NCBI GenBank assembly: GCA_963920705.1
Contig: OY987225.1
Location: 34,449,458-34,513,457 of the forward strand
Direction: 5' to 3'
Source: Odiellus spinosus
Taxonomy: Eukaryota > Arthropoda > Arachnida > Opiliones > Phalangiidae
DNA length: 64,000 nt
Shown: piece after piece, positions 45,141-55,739 of the stretch
How the letters are laid out: each line of letters begins with the position of its first letter
How positions within the stretch are numbered: the first letter of the stretch is position 1
Program-made: the position numbers and the translations under genes
The notes under the pieces: generated by a model
Told to the model about the DNA's origin: nothing
Seen by the model: only the letters and a program-made list of their open reading frames with translations
The model's database searches: none

Positions 45141-45854
45141 CATAATTAATTTAATAACTGTTAAAATCCGTTATTTTTGACTGTGGGTATACCAACAAAG
45201 AAAGCTTGAAAAAAACCGTTATAATTAATTTAAACTAATTAGGCGCGGGGAAATTTTTTGGGTCCAAAATCTTAAATTCATTCTAGAGGGAAATAGGAAA
45301 AAAAAATAAATCTTAATTAATGTTTATACGGATATACTAATCATACTTGGCTAGCTCTTTTTGGAGTGAGAGTGTCAGGGGAAGGGTGGGCTAAAGAGAG
45401 AGAGAGGGGGGGGGCAGGCACACCACCCGTTGCCTTAGTATTTCCTTAGTCGGAGGCGAATGTGACGTCATCATTAGCTACTAGGGAAAATATATATATC
45501 TCCAAAGAAGAAAAAAAGTACAGCATTTTATTAAATCCAATTAGAGTTACTATACTAGGCCCATAGCGACAAAAGACACACTTTTTTTCCACCACGGTGT
45601 CAGGCCCCTAAAACCTATTTAATATCCCAGTACCAGAGTTCAACACGGTTGAATACGAGTGATAATTTAGACAGTATATTCAGTTTAGGACTAATGAAAT
45701 CCATAAATGGTTGAACGAGTACTAAACAACATAGGGTTCATTACTTTGGAACGTAATTATTGCGCAATTACGTAATTAAAAGGGTAATCGCGTAATTCGC
45801 TTACATATTTTACAGTTAAGTGGTAATCAAGGGGTAATCTTTATAAAGTTTTTT
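45141..45854. other. intergenic DNA without a gene
   Basis: A GA/G-rich patch at 45370-45415, otherwise mixed. No exon. Confidence 0.4.
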
Positions 45855-46250
45855 GATTCAATTTCTCGAAACTGCTTCGGGAACCAGTTTCGTAGCAATT
45901 CGATTTCAACAACCGATAAGCCGCGTTCATACTAGGCAGCTTGGAATCGATATAAATCATTTCAAAACGTTTAGTTAAAATCGTGTGAATATTAAACTGT
46001 CATTATCCGAATCGATTTGATTCGATTTCTCGAAACTGCTTCGGGAACCAGTTTCGTAGCAATTCGGTTTCAACAACCGATAAGCCGCGTTCATACTAGG
46101 CAGCTTGGAATCGATTTAAACCATTTCAAAACGTTTAGTTAAAATCGTGTGAATAGGAAACTGTCATTATCCGAATCGATTTGATTCGATTTCTCGAAAC
46201 TGCTTCGGGAACCAGTTTCGTACCGATTTGAGTTTCAACAACCGATAGAT
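45855..46250. repeat. tandem repeat, 164-bp unit, 2.4 copies
   Basis: Units start at 45855, 46019 and 46183, exactly 164 bp apart: GATTCGATTTCTCGAAACTG, then CTTCGGGAACCAGTTTCGTA, CAACCGATAAGCCGCGTTCA and TACTAGGCAGCTTGGAATCG. Within the unit, GAAACTG and CAGTTTC form a small hairpin. Copies 1 and 2 are nearly identical; the third is cut off after about 65 bp. This looks like a recent local duplication of a more complex sequence. Confidence 0.93.
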
Positions 46251-47189
46251 GAAGCTAAAACGAATCGATTTATAAAGATGACGATTAAAATATCAATTTG
46301 ATTTTATCGTTTCAAATCGATTTAGAAATATTAGCGTTACCGTATATTAGGTGGAAGCAATATCACCTAATTTAACATTGATTATGACGTCCGTATTAAT
46401 TATTGTAAAAAAAATAATTAGGTTGCGTGTGACGTCAATTTCTAGCCTTTTTACGCGCAATATATCGGCCATTTTGTTTTCCTAACTGTATATAATTTAA
46501 CCTAGACATTACTAACGCTACGTAGCAAATTGCGTATGAAATGAACGATAAATTCAGTAGCTAGAAAAAAAATTGTATAATGCCATTTAGAAAGGAAGAC
46601 TTACAAAGATTTTTTTTTTTTTTTCTCTTCATAAAAAGCTTGTTCCGCGTGTTGCGCTAAAATAAAGCTAAAGCTAAGGCTAGAAAACTGTTAATTATCC
46701 CGGCAAAGCTAAAAACAACTTCAACCAGTACCTGACACCCTAATATACCCAGTGTTTGTCCAGCTTATTCCAATCGAGGACATTTAAATAATAAGTTTTA
46801 ATAGCAAAAAAAAAAAAAATCCGTCTTTCATTAAAATTTAGACAATTGTACCTGAGAATGTCGAAATACAAATTGTTCTATAGGTGCTTAACTGACTTTA
46901 CACTGACTATTATAATTGACTATAAATCTACGGGAGTTAATGACTATATCACACGTGATACAGAGCTCTACCAACTTCATTAAGTTAGATATTTCATGTA
47001 AATTAACCCCAAAAAAAAAATAAAATAAAAATGAAAGGTTAACGTAGAGAATAGTCTGTAACAATTATTTTAGGGTTATTTTTAGATTAAGGTATCTTAG
47101 GGTTAGGAGTGTAATTAGATAAACTAACTACAAGTTGGTTGGGAATACGTACGCGTTAAACTACAACCCTAAGTATTAGTTCTAAGGTA
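46251..47189. other. intergenic DNA without a gene
   Basis: AT-rich. Poly-T near 46610 and poly-A near 46806. TGACGTCAATTTC near 46430 is a full CRE, without other promoter motifs. Confidence 0.4.
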
Positions 47190-47760
47190 TACCGTCAAGT
47201 ACACGTTTTAACAATGCAATTTCACTAAATTTTAGTCATGAGATCTAACTTTAACTTTAACTAATGTTATCACGTGTTGAAATTAAGCAATATGAAAATA
47301 TCTTGACGTACACGTGAGTTTTCACGTACACGTTTGAAATGTACGCAATTTTTAATTAAATATAGAAACGTAATATCTATCACCTGATCAAATAATGATA
47401 TTTATCTTGACGTCTACACGTACACGTTTCAATTACGCCATTTTCCCTTAAACTTATTTAAAATTAAATCTAAACTAAGAAATTAAATCTAACTTTAATT
47501 AAAAAGTCTAAAATTATCACGTATTTAAATTAAACAATGTAAAAGTAATCTTTATTAAAATTAAATCTAATTACGAATTAGAGTGATCAAATTAAGATCA
47601 TAATTCGTATCTCTACGTACACGTACGAGTTTCAAGTACTTGTAATCAATTTCACGTGAAATTTGAAAACAAATTAAACTTAAATAAATTAATGACGTCA
47701 TCAATTAAACACTAACAGAAAATATCTTTAGGTACACGTATGCATTTTTAAATAAATATC
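47190..47760. repeat. degenerate repeat with ACGTACACGT words
   Basis: TTGACGTACACGTGAG, TTCACGTACACGTTT, CTACACGTACACGTTT, CTACGTACACGTACGAG and AGGTACACGTATG recur at irregular ~100-bp spacing near 47195, 47305, 47325, 47405, 47612 and 47733, among AAATTAAATCTAA words. A further match lies at 38848. Confidence 0.65.
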
Positions 47761-48284
47761 TCAATCCTCTTGTCTAAAAACACAAGAGATTTTTTTTTTC
47801 CTAGGAACAGGGATGGTTTTTAGCTAGAGGGGAGAAAGCAGTCGGGAGTCAAAAAAGGAGATTACGCCAATATGAAAATTAATTATCAAGGAGGCGAGAA
47901 GAAGAAGGGGGGCAAATGCCCCTCCATCCCATTACCCCCAACCCCTAGGGAGAATACAGTTCTATCTACACTAAGAAACGAACGCGCCTAAAACATTTCG
48001 TAGGAAGGGGGTTTTGATGATAAATTAAGTAAACACCATGAGGACCGAGAGCGACCATCGACGATGCCTCCTTTTCTCCTAAGCCTTATCATCCAGGGCT
48101 AGATGTATAAAGAAGCGGAAAAACTTTGGCTGAAGCGACGATGAGAAGGACAATAGCTTACGCTGAACGGAAAAAAAAGCGCTAGCGGGAAGCGCACTAT
48201 CCTCTAGAATGGATAAATTTCACTAGACCGATTTCGCGACGGAAATTAAGGCGAAAAAAATATATATAATAAATCAGCCTCGCC
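47761..48284. other. less AT-rich intergenic DNA
   Basis: Mixed composition with polypurine patches near 47830 and 47900. No frame over 60 codons with protein-like character. Confidence 0.4.
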
Positions 48285-48560
48285 ATGTTTTTCCCTGACC
48301 TTTTCCAACGATTTTCCCTGACCGTTTCGGCTAATTCTACACAATTTTTAAGCTTTTATTGTTATATAATCGCGTTCGCCAAACTTTGTTGCAGGCGTAT
48401 CTTTGTTCTAATCTATACAACTGACACGCCGTCAGCTGAGAATCTTAACAGCGGATAATGATTGCAATTTCCTGGCTTCTCGAAAGATCTTTAAATTCCC
48501 TGACTTTTTAAAATATCTTAAAATTCCCTGACTTTTTTGGTTCATTTTCAAATTCCCTGG
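48285..48560. repeat. TTCCCTGAC repeat cluster, interrupted
   Basis: TTTTCCCTGACC twice at 48288-48325, then, after about 150 bp of unrelated sequence, AAATTCCCTGACTTTTT, AAAATTCCCTGACTTTTT and AAATTCCCTGGCAAC at 48494-48560. Confidence 0.75.
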
Positions 48561-49492
48561 CAACTTAATCCAATTAATTATGTAATTAATTATATAATTC
48601 AGATAACGAACAATTTAAAGCATCTTTTTATTTTTTTACTATTTTCTACGAACTGTAAATTTGAATTTGAATTATTATATTTTAAAAATTAATTTTTTAT
48701 CCAACGTTACTCGTTTCAATAAGAATAACTTGTTAATAAATAAAGTTTTAAACTTGTTTATCTTCGAATAAACATAAAATATATTTAACTATAAACAATT
48801 AATAAGAAATTAAAATATCTAAAAAAATATGAATAATGAATAGGATTCCGTCACGGAAAATAAAATATTTTTCGCTAGTGAAATTTATCCGTAACGGAAA
48901 AAAACTATACTAGGGTAAATTTCATCTTGAATTGACTGAGAGTAGGAAGGTAGGTTCCCTTAGAATCCTTTAGAAATAAATACTAAGAAATAACTTTCAA
49001 TACAGTGTCAAATCGTGACGAAATTAACCGGTTAGGTCTTATCTTCGGCTAGGGTTCTTGCAGGGTTATAACTTTGATTCTAGGCTTTTAGCGCCGAGGG
49101 AAAAGCCAACCCTGACACGCGAGGATCGAGGATTCGCGGGAAAAATTAATTAAGATTTAGGCAAAAACTATGCCCAACGTAAAAGTTCACACACACACAA
49201 AAAATATGTTGTGTCTACAGTGGAGCGCGTTAAGCAACGGGATGATGATCTTTTGTTAAACTTTTAGGTAAACATTGACAGCCCCTTTTTTCCAAACTTA
49301 ATTATTTCATTATTAAGATACCAGAATTCATTTTCAATATGAATTTCGCATTTGAGTTAGATTTTGGGTTAGGGGGAAATTTTAAATTTTTTTTTGATTG
49401 TTTAAAGTCTAATAAATTAAATCTACTGACAGTATTGAGGCGGATTTATACATAATGATAATATTCATAGAGAAAAATAGTACGTATTGAAA
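48561..49492. other. intergenic DNA without a gene
   Basis: AT-rich. TCCGTCACGG and TCCGTAACGG (48848, 48890) form a weak inverted pair. Nothing else. Confidence 0.4.
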
Positions 49493-49805
49493 TTAAAGCG
49501 AGGTTGTCACGAATACCAAATGGAATTTAGAAGAATTTTCGGAAATTAAAATAAGTTAAAAATGATTCAAATTATTTAATCTCCATTTTTGAAATTATTA
49601 AAATTAAACGCTTCATATGGTCACGTGATTATTGTAGAGCCTTTATTTAGTCAATCCTCCCGCAGCGCGAGTGATAAGGTCGATTTCGCGCGTTTTTTTT
49701 CGTAGAAGTACTTAATCTAGATCAAGTCAACTACCTTTCGTATCTAAATTATGGTTAATTACGTTCATAGAAATTCCAAAAAAAATGGTGACAGTATCCC
49801 TTTAA
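49493..49805. mobile_element. E-box MITE, intact copy, 313 bp
   Basis: Both termini are present: TTAAAGCGAGGTTGTCACG at 49493 and, inverted, TTAAAGGGATACTGTCACC ending 49805, each with TTAA. The interior has TATGGTCACGTGATTATTGTA, GAGTGATAAGGTCGATTTCG and GTAGAAGTACTTAATCTAG. This copy defines the family ends and places it among TTAA-target MITEs. The CRE half-site present in other copies is lost here. No coding. Confidence 0.85.
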
Positions 49806-50719
49806 ACAAAAATATATTTGGTTTAATCCCCTATCTTACACAGACACGGGAAAAACAACGATAACGAGCGAGCGAATTTCTTTCTCCCGAAGATGGGAAT
49901 AGAGAGATCGGCGGAGAGAAGCCCGGGAAAACAGCGTTCCAGCATCCGCGGGATGATCATTGACGTTGTCGGCGGAAGAAGAGGACGGAGACGACGGAAA
50001 AAAGGCCCACCCACCGTATCCGAAAAATTGATTCATCCGAAATAAAAACGCGCGTAGTATCATAGCACGTTCTCCTCGGAGATATATCAACGAAAACTAA
50101 AAAGGGTTGAAAACTGGCCTTTCTCTCTTTTTACTAGTGAACAGGGTTGCCAGATATAGCGCGGAGAGTCACAATCTAACTGCCTGCCGGGGGAAGGAGA
50201 TATTCCCAAAAAAAAAAACCTACGTAAAAAATGAAAGCTCGAAAGCTGGAGCTTCAGGCTAAAAGTTCTCTAGTTTCGTTGGATCTTCTCACTCACAAGT
50301 TCCAAAACGTTCCGCCGCTCCGATTCGATAGCCCCCCTCCTCCTCCTCCATTCTCAGTACCCCCCCCCCCCTTTCCCTGATCTCTACAACAGAGATCTCT
50401 GTACTATAATACTATAGGTATTAGACTGGCCTGTTGATATATACTGGATGGAATGTACTACGGTGGAAAGATCCATATACGAATGGGGCATGACGATTTT
50501 TAGAAGTCGCGTACGTGCACTACGAATACGATGGATTTGGCTGGGTTTAAGATAACCCGCAGTATCTATAGCCTACTTTCTATGGTTTGACAGGAACCGC
50601 GTACGACATTATTTCGGTATAGAAGTATTTGTGGATGATGGCACATAGAGGAAATTAAGGCGTTTAATTTTACATAGGGTTCTAGGTGTTAATTTTAGGG
50701 TTTTCTATGACTTCTTTTA
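49806..50719. other. less AT-rich intergenic DNA
   Basis: Two overlapping minus-strand frames (49823-50014 and 49836-50090) are short and unrecognised. A poly-C run lies at 50359-50371. No promoter motif is convincing. Confidence 0.4.
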
Positions 50720-52010
50720 GACGGTTTTCGGGTTATAACAGTGAAAGATTTTGGGTTTATAGAGTGAAAGATTTTCGGGTTATAGAGTGAAAGATTTTCG
50801 GGTTATAGAGTGAAAGATTTTCGGGTTATAGAGTGAAAGATTTTTGGGTTATAGAGTGAAAGATTTTTGGGTTATAGAGTGAAAGATTTTTGGGTTTATA
50901 GAGTGAAAGATTTTTGGGTTTATAGAGCGAAAGATTTCGGGGTTATAGAGCGAAAGATTTTGGGTTTATAGAGTGAAAGATTTTGGGTTTATAGAGCGAA
51001 AGATTTTGGGTTTATAGAGCGAAAGATTTCGGGGTTATAGAGCGAAAGATTTCGGGGTTATAGAGCGAAAGATTTCGGGGTTATAGAGCGAAAGATTTCG
51101 GGTTTACAGACTGAAAGATTTGGGTTATAGAGTGAAAGATTTGGGTTATAGAGTGAAAGATTTGGGTTATAGAGTGAAAGATTTGGGTTTATAGAGTGAA
51201 AGATTTTGGGTTTATAGAGTGAAAGATTTTGGGTTTATAGAGTGAAAGATTTTGGGTTTATAGAGTGAAAGATTTTGGGTTTATAGAGTGAAAGATTTTG
51301 GGTTTATAGAGTGAAAGATTTTGGGTTTATAGAGTGAAAGATTTCGGGGTTATAGAGTGAAAGATTTTGGGTTTATATAGTGAAAGATTTCGGGGTTATA
51401 GAGTGAAAGATTTTGGGTTTATAGAGTGAAAGACTTTCGGTTTATAGAGTGAAAGACTTTCGGGTTATTACGTGAAAGGTTTTAGGGTTATTACGTGAGA
51501 GATTTTAGGGTTATTACGTGAGAGATTTTAGGGTTATAAAGCGAAAGATTTTGAGTTTATAAAGCCAAAGATTTTGGGTTTATAAAGCAAAAGATTTTGG
51601 GTTTATAAAGCAAAAGATTTTGGGTTTATAAAGCAAAAGATTTTGGGTTTATAAAGCAAAAGATTTTGGGTTTATAAAGCAAAAGATTTTGGGTTTATAA
51701 AGCAAAAGATTTTGGGTTTATAAAGCGAAAGATTTTGGGTTTATAGAGTGAAAGATTTTGGGTTTATAGAGTGAAAGATTTTGGGTTTATAGAGTGAAAG
51801 ATTTTGGGTTTATAGAGTGAAAGATTTTGGGTTTATAGAGAGAAAGATTTTGGGTTTATAAAGCAAAAGATTTTGGGTTTATAGAGTGAAAGATTTTGGG
51901 TTTATAGAGTGAAAGATTTTGGGTTTATAGAGTGAAAGGCTTTGGGGTTATTACGTGAAAGGTTTTTGGGTTAATAGAGTGAAAGATTTTAGGTATTCTA
52001 CAGAAGAGAT
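50720..52010. repeat. 1.3-kb minisatellite, 23-bp unit, about 55 copies
   Basis: The core unit is GGGTTTATAGAGTGAAAGAT plus TTT (22-23 bp). Variant types form blocks: GGTTATAGAGTG...TTTTC (50760-50880), CGGGGTTATAGAGCG (50935-51100), TTTATAAAGCAAAAG (51560-51725, about eight in a row) and GGTTATTACGTGAAAGG (51465-51535, again near 51945). The block pattern shows repeated local amplification of single variants. This is the largest tandem array in the window. Confidence 0.96.
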
Positions 52011-52457
52011 TTAAGTTTTCTACGCGAGAGATTTTAGTTTTTATACAGGAAGAATTTTTGGGTTTTCTGGTAGGAATTTTAGTTACCTACATTATTTTAA
52101 TTCCGTTATAACTAAGCGTGTCTATTCTGTCTATCGTAATAGCGTCGAAAATAGCATAATTAAGGTAAAAAGGTACCAAATATTGTCTGTTAAATGTCAT
52201 TAAGACATAACAGACTAGGTAAATTACGGTATCTGGGACAACGCGATCGAAACTAAATCACGCTTTATTCACATTAACTAGGACAGAAAAGGTTAAATAT
52301 TATTGGCTAGAGAGGAAATTAACTTTTCTTCCTTCATTTTAGACGAAAATAGGAAAAATGTCGAAAAGCATTAGTTTAATTAAGTTACAAATGTAACGCG
52401 GACATAATTTAGAAAACTTGTATAAATTGGACACTCGATCAATATATTTATATCTCT
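52011..52457. other. array edge and intergenic DNA
   Basis: To about 52085 there are decayed relatives of the 23-bp unit (ACGCGAGAGATTTTAG, GAAGAATTTTTGGG). Then AT-rich DNA without a gene. Confidence 0.45.
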
Positions 52458-52790
52458 GAAAGTTTAAAATAAGAATTTCAAGGATTTTTCACCAACTACG
52501 TATGGAAATTGTGTATAATTTCCGGAAAAAATAAAAAAAAAAGTTTCATAATATATACACATATGTCGAATAGATCAAAATTACCTATTTTATAATTGCC
52601 ATTATTCTGTATTTTTAAAATAAAAATTGCCCGTAATACTACGTCATCCATAACTATGGTCACGTGATTTCGCTATTGTATAGAGCCTATACTAGCGTTC
52701 CGGCGCTTTCACGCGGTCGTTTTCGTAAAAGTACTTAAACCAGGAAGTCAAACTACCTTTCGTACGAGAATTTGTAATATAATGTCTAAT
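52458..52790. mobile_element. E-box MITE copy, decayed left end
   Basis: Contains CACCAACTACGTATGGAAATT, ATATATACACATATGTCGAA, TACGTCATCCATAACTATGG, TCACGTGATTTCGCTATTG, and TTTTCGTAAAAGTACTTAAA. The order and orientation match the copy at 44.79 kb. The TTAAAGTGA terminus is lost to substitutions. TTTCACGCGGTCG shows that the CGCG part is kept. Confidence 0.75.
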
Positions 52791-55735
52791 TGTAATGTTG
52801 GGAAATTGGTGAAATTATTGGGTTCGTGTACTAATATGCCCCAATAAAAGGAAAGTGGGTCCAAAATCTACAAGGTTATTTTTAGGTGCATATTGAAATA
52901 TCATGGAAAATCCATTGACAAGGAAAAAATACGAAAAATTAAATTTGAATTTAATTTTAAATTTAAAAAATGAAATATTTTAAATATACACCCTTATCTA
53001 TGATAATTAATTAATATTTATCTATTAAGTTATTTGGTATCCATTGTAAATTAAATTTAATTTCAAAATTAAATTTATTGATAAAATAGTCCAGTTAATT
53101 CTCATATTAACCAATTGTAAAAATGACTCAATATTTTTCCTCAACTTATAGGAATATGGTACAAAATATCCCGGCATGAATCGAGCCGAAGGTATCATCA
53201 ACTAGAGGGGGAATCCGATCATTACATAGCGGCGGAAAAACGATGGGTCCCCGCGGCTAGAAACATAAGCTAACCGGAACAAAGGGAGCCGAGAATATCC
53301 CGGCAAGGTCTCTACTCCCTAAATCTAATGGCGCGAAGATAGGAGTGTTTAGTAACACTCACTCCTTGTTCGTTCGTTCGTTCATTAAGGGCGCCTATGA
53401 ATCACTAATTAAACGCGGGAATGAGGAGAAAGAGAGCCTCTCCTTCACTCCCTCGCGAACGAACGGTGAATGATTTTGTTTAAAACAATGGGCCATGTCC
53501 TCCCTTTCTCCCAAAACTCCGCGACGCGACCAAATCGAAATGTAAATATCTGATATAGTAGGCGTACATATATACCTCGGTTTCGCTCTAACGAAGATTA
53601 TGTAAACCAATTTTTAACCACGATTTTACTACGCTACGATAACTCTAGAGATAACGAAAAAAAATATATTTTTAATATTTACCAGTTTTTAAAATAGAAA
53701 ATAAGCCTTGGTCAATTTAATTCATATTTTAGAGTTTAAATATACGCCTCTGTAAAAGTGTTCTATCCTTAGTACTTCGATGTAATCGAGGTAGCTGAAC
53801 TAACAGGGGTTATTTGAATTTTCCAAAGAATACTTAGTTTTTGATTTAATTTCAAATACGATTATCGTAATTATTAAGTATTTAAATTTAATTTCTATAT
53901 TAAATTCCGTTGTTAATTTTTATATTTTAACTGAAATTTTGTTTTTGCGTTATATTACTTAATAGTTATCATATATTTAAAATATTTAACCTTTAAATCC
54001 ATTCTAGAATTAAAAGGCAAAGGGGAAAGTTATATTATTTTGAACTAATATTTTCAATATTTATTAAAAATAAAGATTAGGACCTAAATTCTAATTTTGA
54101 TTTCTAATTATTCAAAGTAGGGGTTCTATAGGGGCCAAATATAACTTAAACAATATAAATAAAAATCCCAATTAAATATATTATTTCTATTTTTAAAACC
54201 TATCAAATATTTTCAATGGTGGAAATAACTCTGCAAATAGTTTAAAAAACCCTATATCATATAGAATTTACTCCCAAATCAGCGCGAAAATATTTTATTT
54301 GAATAAAATCTAAAACAAAACGGCTATGATATAGGGGGATCCTCTTGTAAAACCTATCGAGGATGGGTTGTTTCGAACAATAGTAGCTAGGCCATTAATT
54401 CCTCGGTACCACCCTAACCGTTGTTCCGCGTGTCCGTCCGTCTTTTACAAAACAGAGGGATAATTGTTCTCCGGCGAACGCGTTGGCGGCGCTAATTAAG
54501 CCTCATCAAGGATCTCTAGCCCAGTCAGCCGAGAGCGAGAGAGAGAGGGAACCTTGATATCAAGAGAGGAAAACCTAAGGGGAAAGATCATCATGCGTGA
54601 AGAGTACCACGCAACCAAACCTCAAAGAGAAAAGTGTATATATAGAGGAGACTGGGAAGAGAGGGCGGTGTTGGTAAAGGCAGCTTTTAACGCCTTAATG
54701 AACTTCATTAATTAGGAAAGAAGGGCGAGAGAGAGAGAGGGCTCTTACACCCGTTTAAAAACTACTCTAAAGCCCCTCTAGGATGACCGAACGCTGTTTG
54801 CATAGGATGACATCATCTCCATCCTTAATTAAGGGATATTTCGAACGACCTGATGAATCTTAATAGCTTTAATTGCTCCATGCCATAAGGGAATGTCTCT
54901 CTACGCGTTTAATACCCGCTACAATAAATGAACGTGGATTAATTAACTTAACTTAATTAAATTAACGGAGATACTATATATTATGCTAGAGAATGACGGA
55001 GATATATGGATAGTGAAGAATGACGTAAGGTTTTTGGACAATTAAACCTAGACATATATTAGTCATAAATTAAGATTAAATTTAATTGAATTGAATTAAA
55101 ATGAATGGGTATTTAATTTTAGAATTTAGTTTAACCTCGGTTTTAAATTATGTTTGTTTAAGTACAGTTTTATCTACAATTAAATATAATTAATTTATTT
55201 CAATTTAATTATATATTGGTATATAAGTTAAAACGTTTTAATAGTATAGTTAAACTAGTTACGCAACGGTTAATAAACTAAGTTTATCAAAATCTAATTC
55301 ACTAACCAAGTCCAATACTAAAACATAATGATCTTTTAAAAAATCATTACAATTAACTTAATTCTAATCAATACCCAATTTAATTAAGTTACGATTTAAC
55401 TATAACTAACACAAACCGAACGTTAGTATATTAAATTAATCCCGATAAAGTTTTAATTATTAGTTAATTGTTAAAGAAATATATACGATGAAAAAAAAAT
55501 TAAAAAATTCCTACCGGAAATCCTGCGATCAATCCTTTCAAATACAAATTTACATTTTTTTTAAACGTTGAAATTTACTGGTTGCACAAACGCGAGCTGT
55601 AGTCCAAAGACAAATAACGAAAACAAAAGATGAACGAAAGATAACGTATACGTTGCGAGGCGATCGAAAAACACGGTTAAAAGATTAAAAGAGAGAGAAG
55701 GGAGGCCTCGCCCCCGAGCCCAACGATTTAATCTT
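52791..55735. other. intergenic DNA without a recognised gene
   Basis: Alternates AT-rich stretches (52860-53140, 53640-54340, 54940-55560) with less AT-rich ones (53180-53600, 54360-54850). A (GTTC)4 run lies near 53369, and the hairpin GGAGTGTTTAGTAACACTCACTCC near 53342. The 71-codon minus-strand frame at 53395-53610 is not recognised. No exon or promoter was found that I would defend. Confidence 0.4.
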
Positions 55736-55739
55736 TCTT

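Noticed and set aside
50720-52010. Possible telomere-like repeat because of GGGTTTA words
   Set aside because: The unit is 23 bp with AGAGTGAAAGAT between the words. It is a minisatellite, not a short telomeric repeat.
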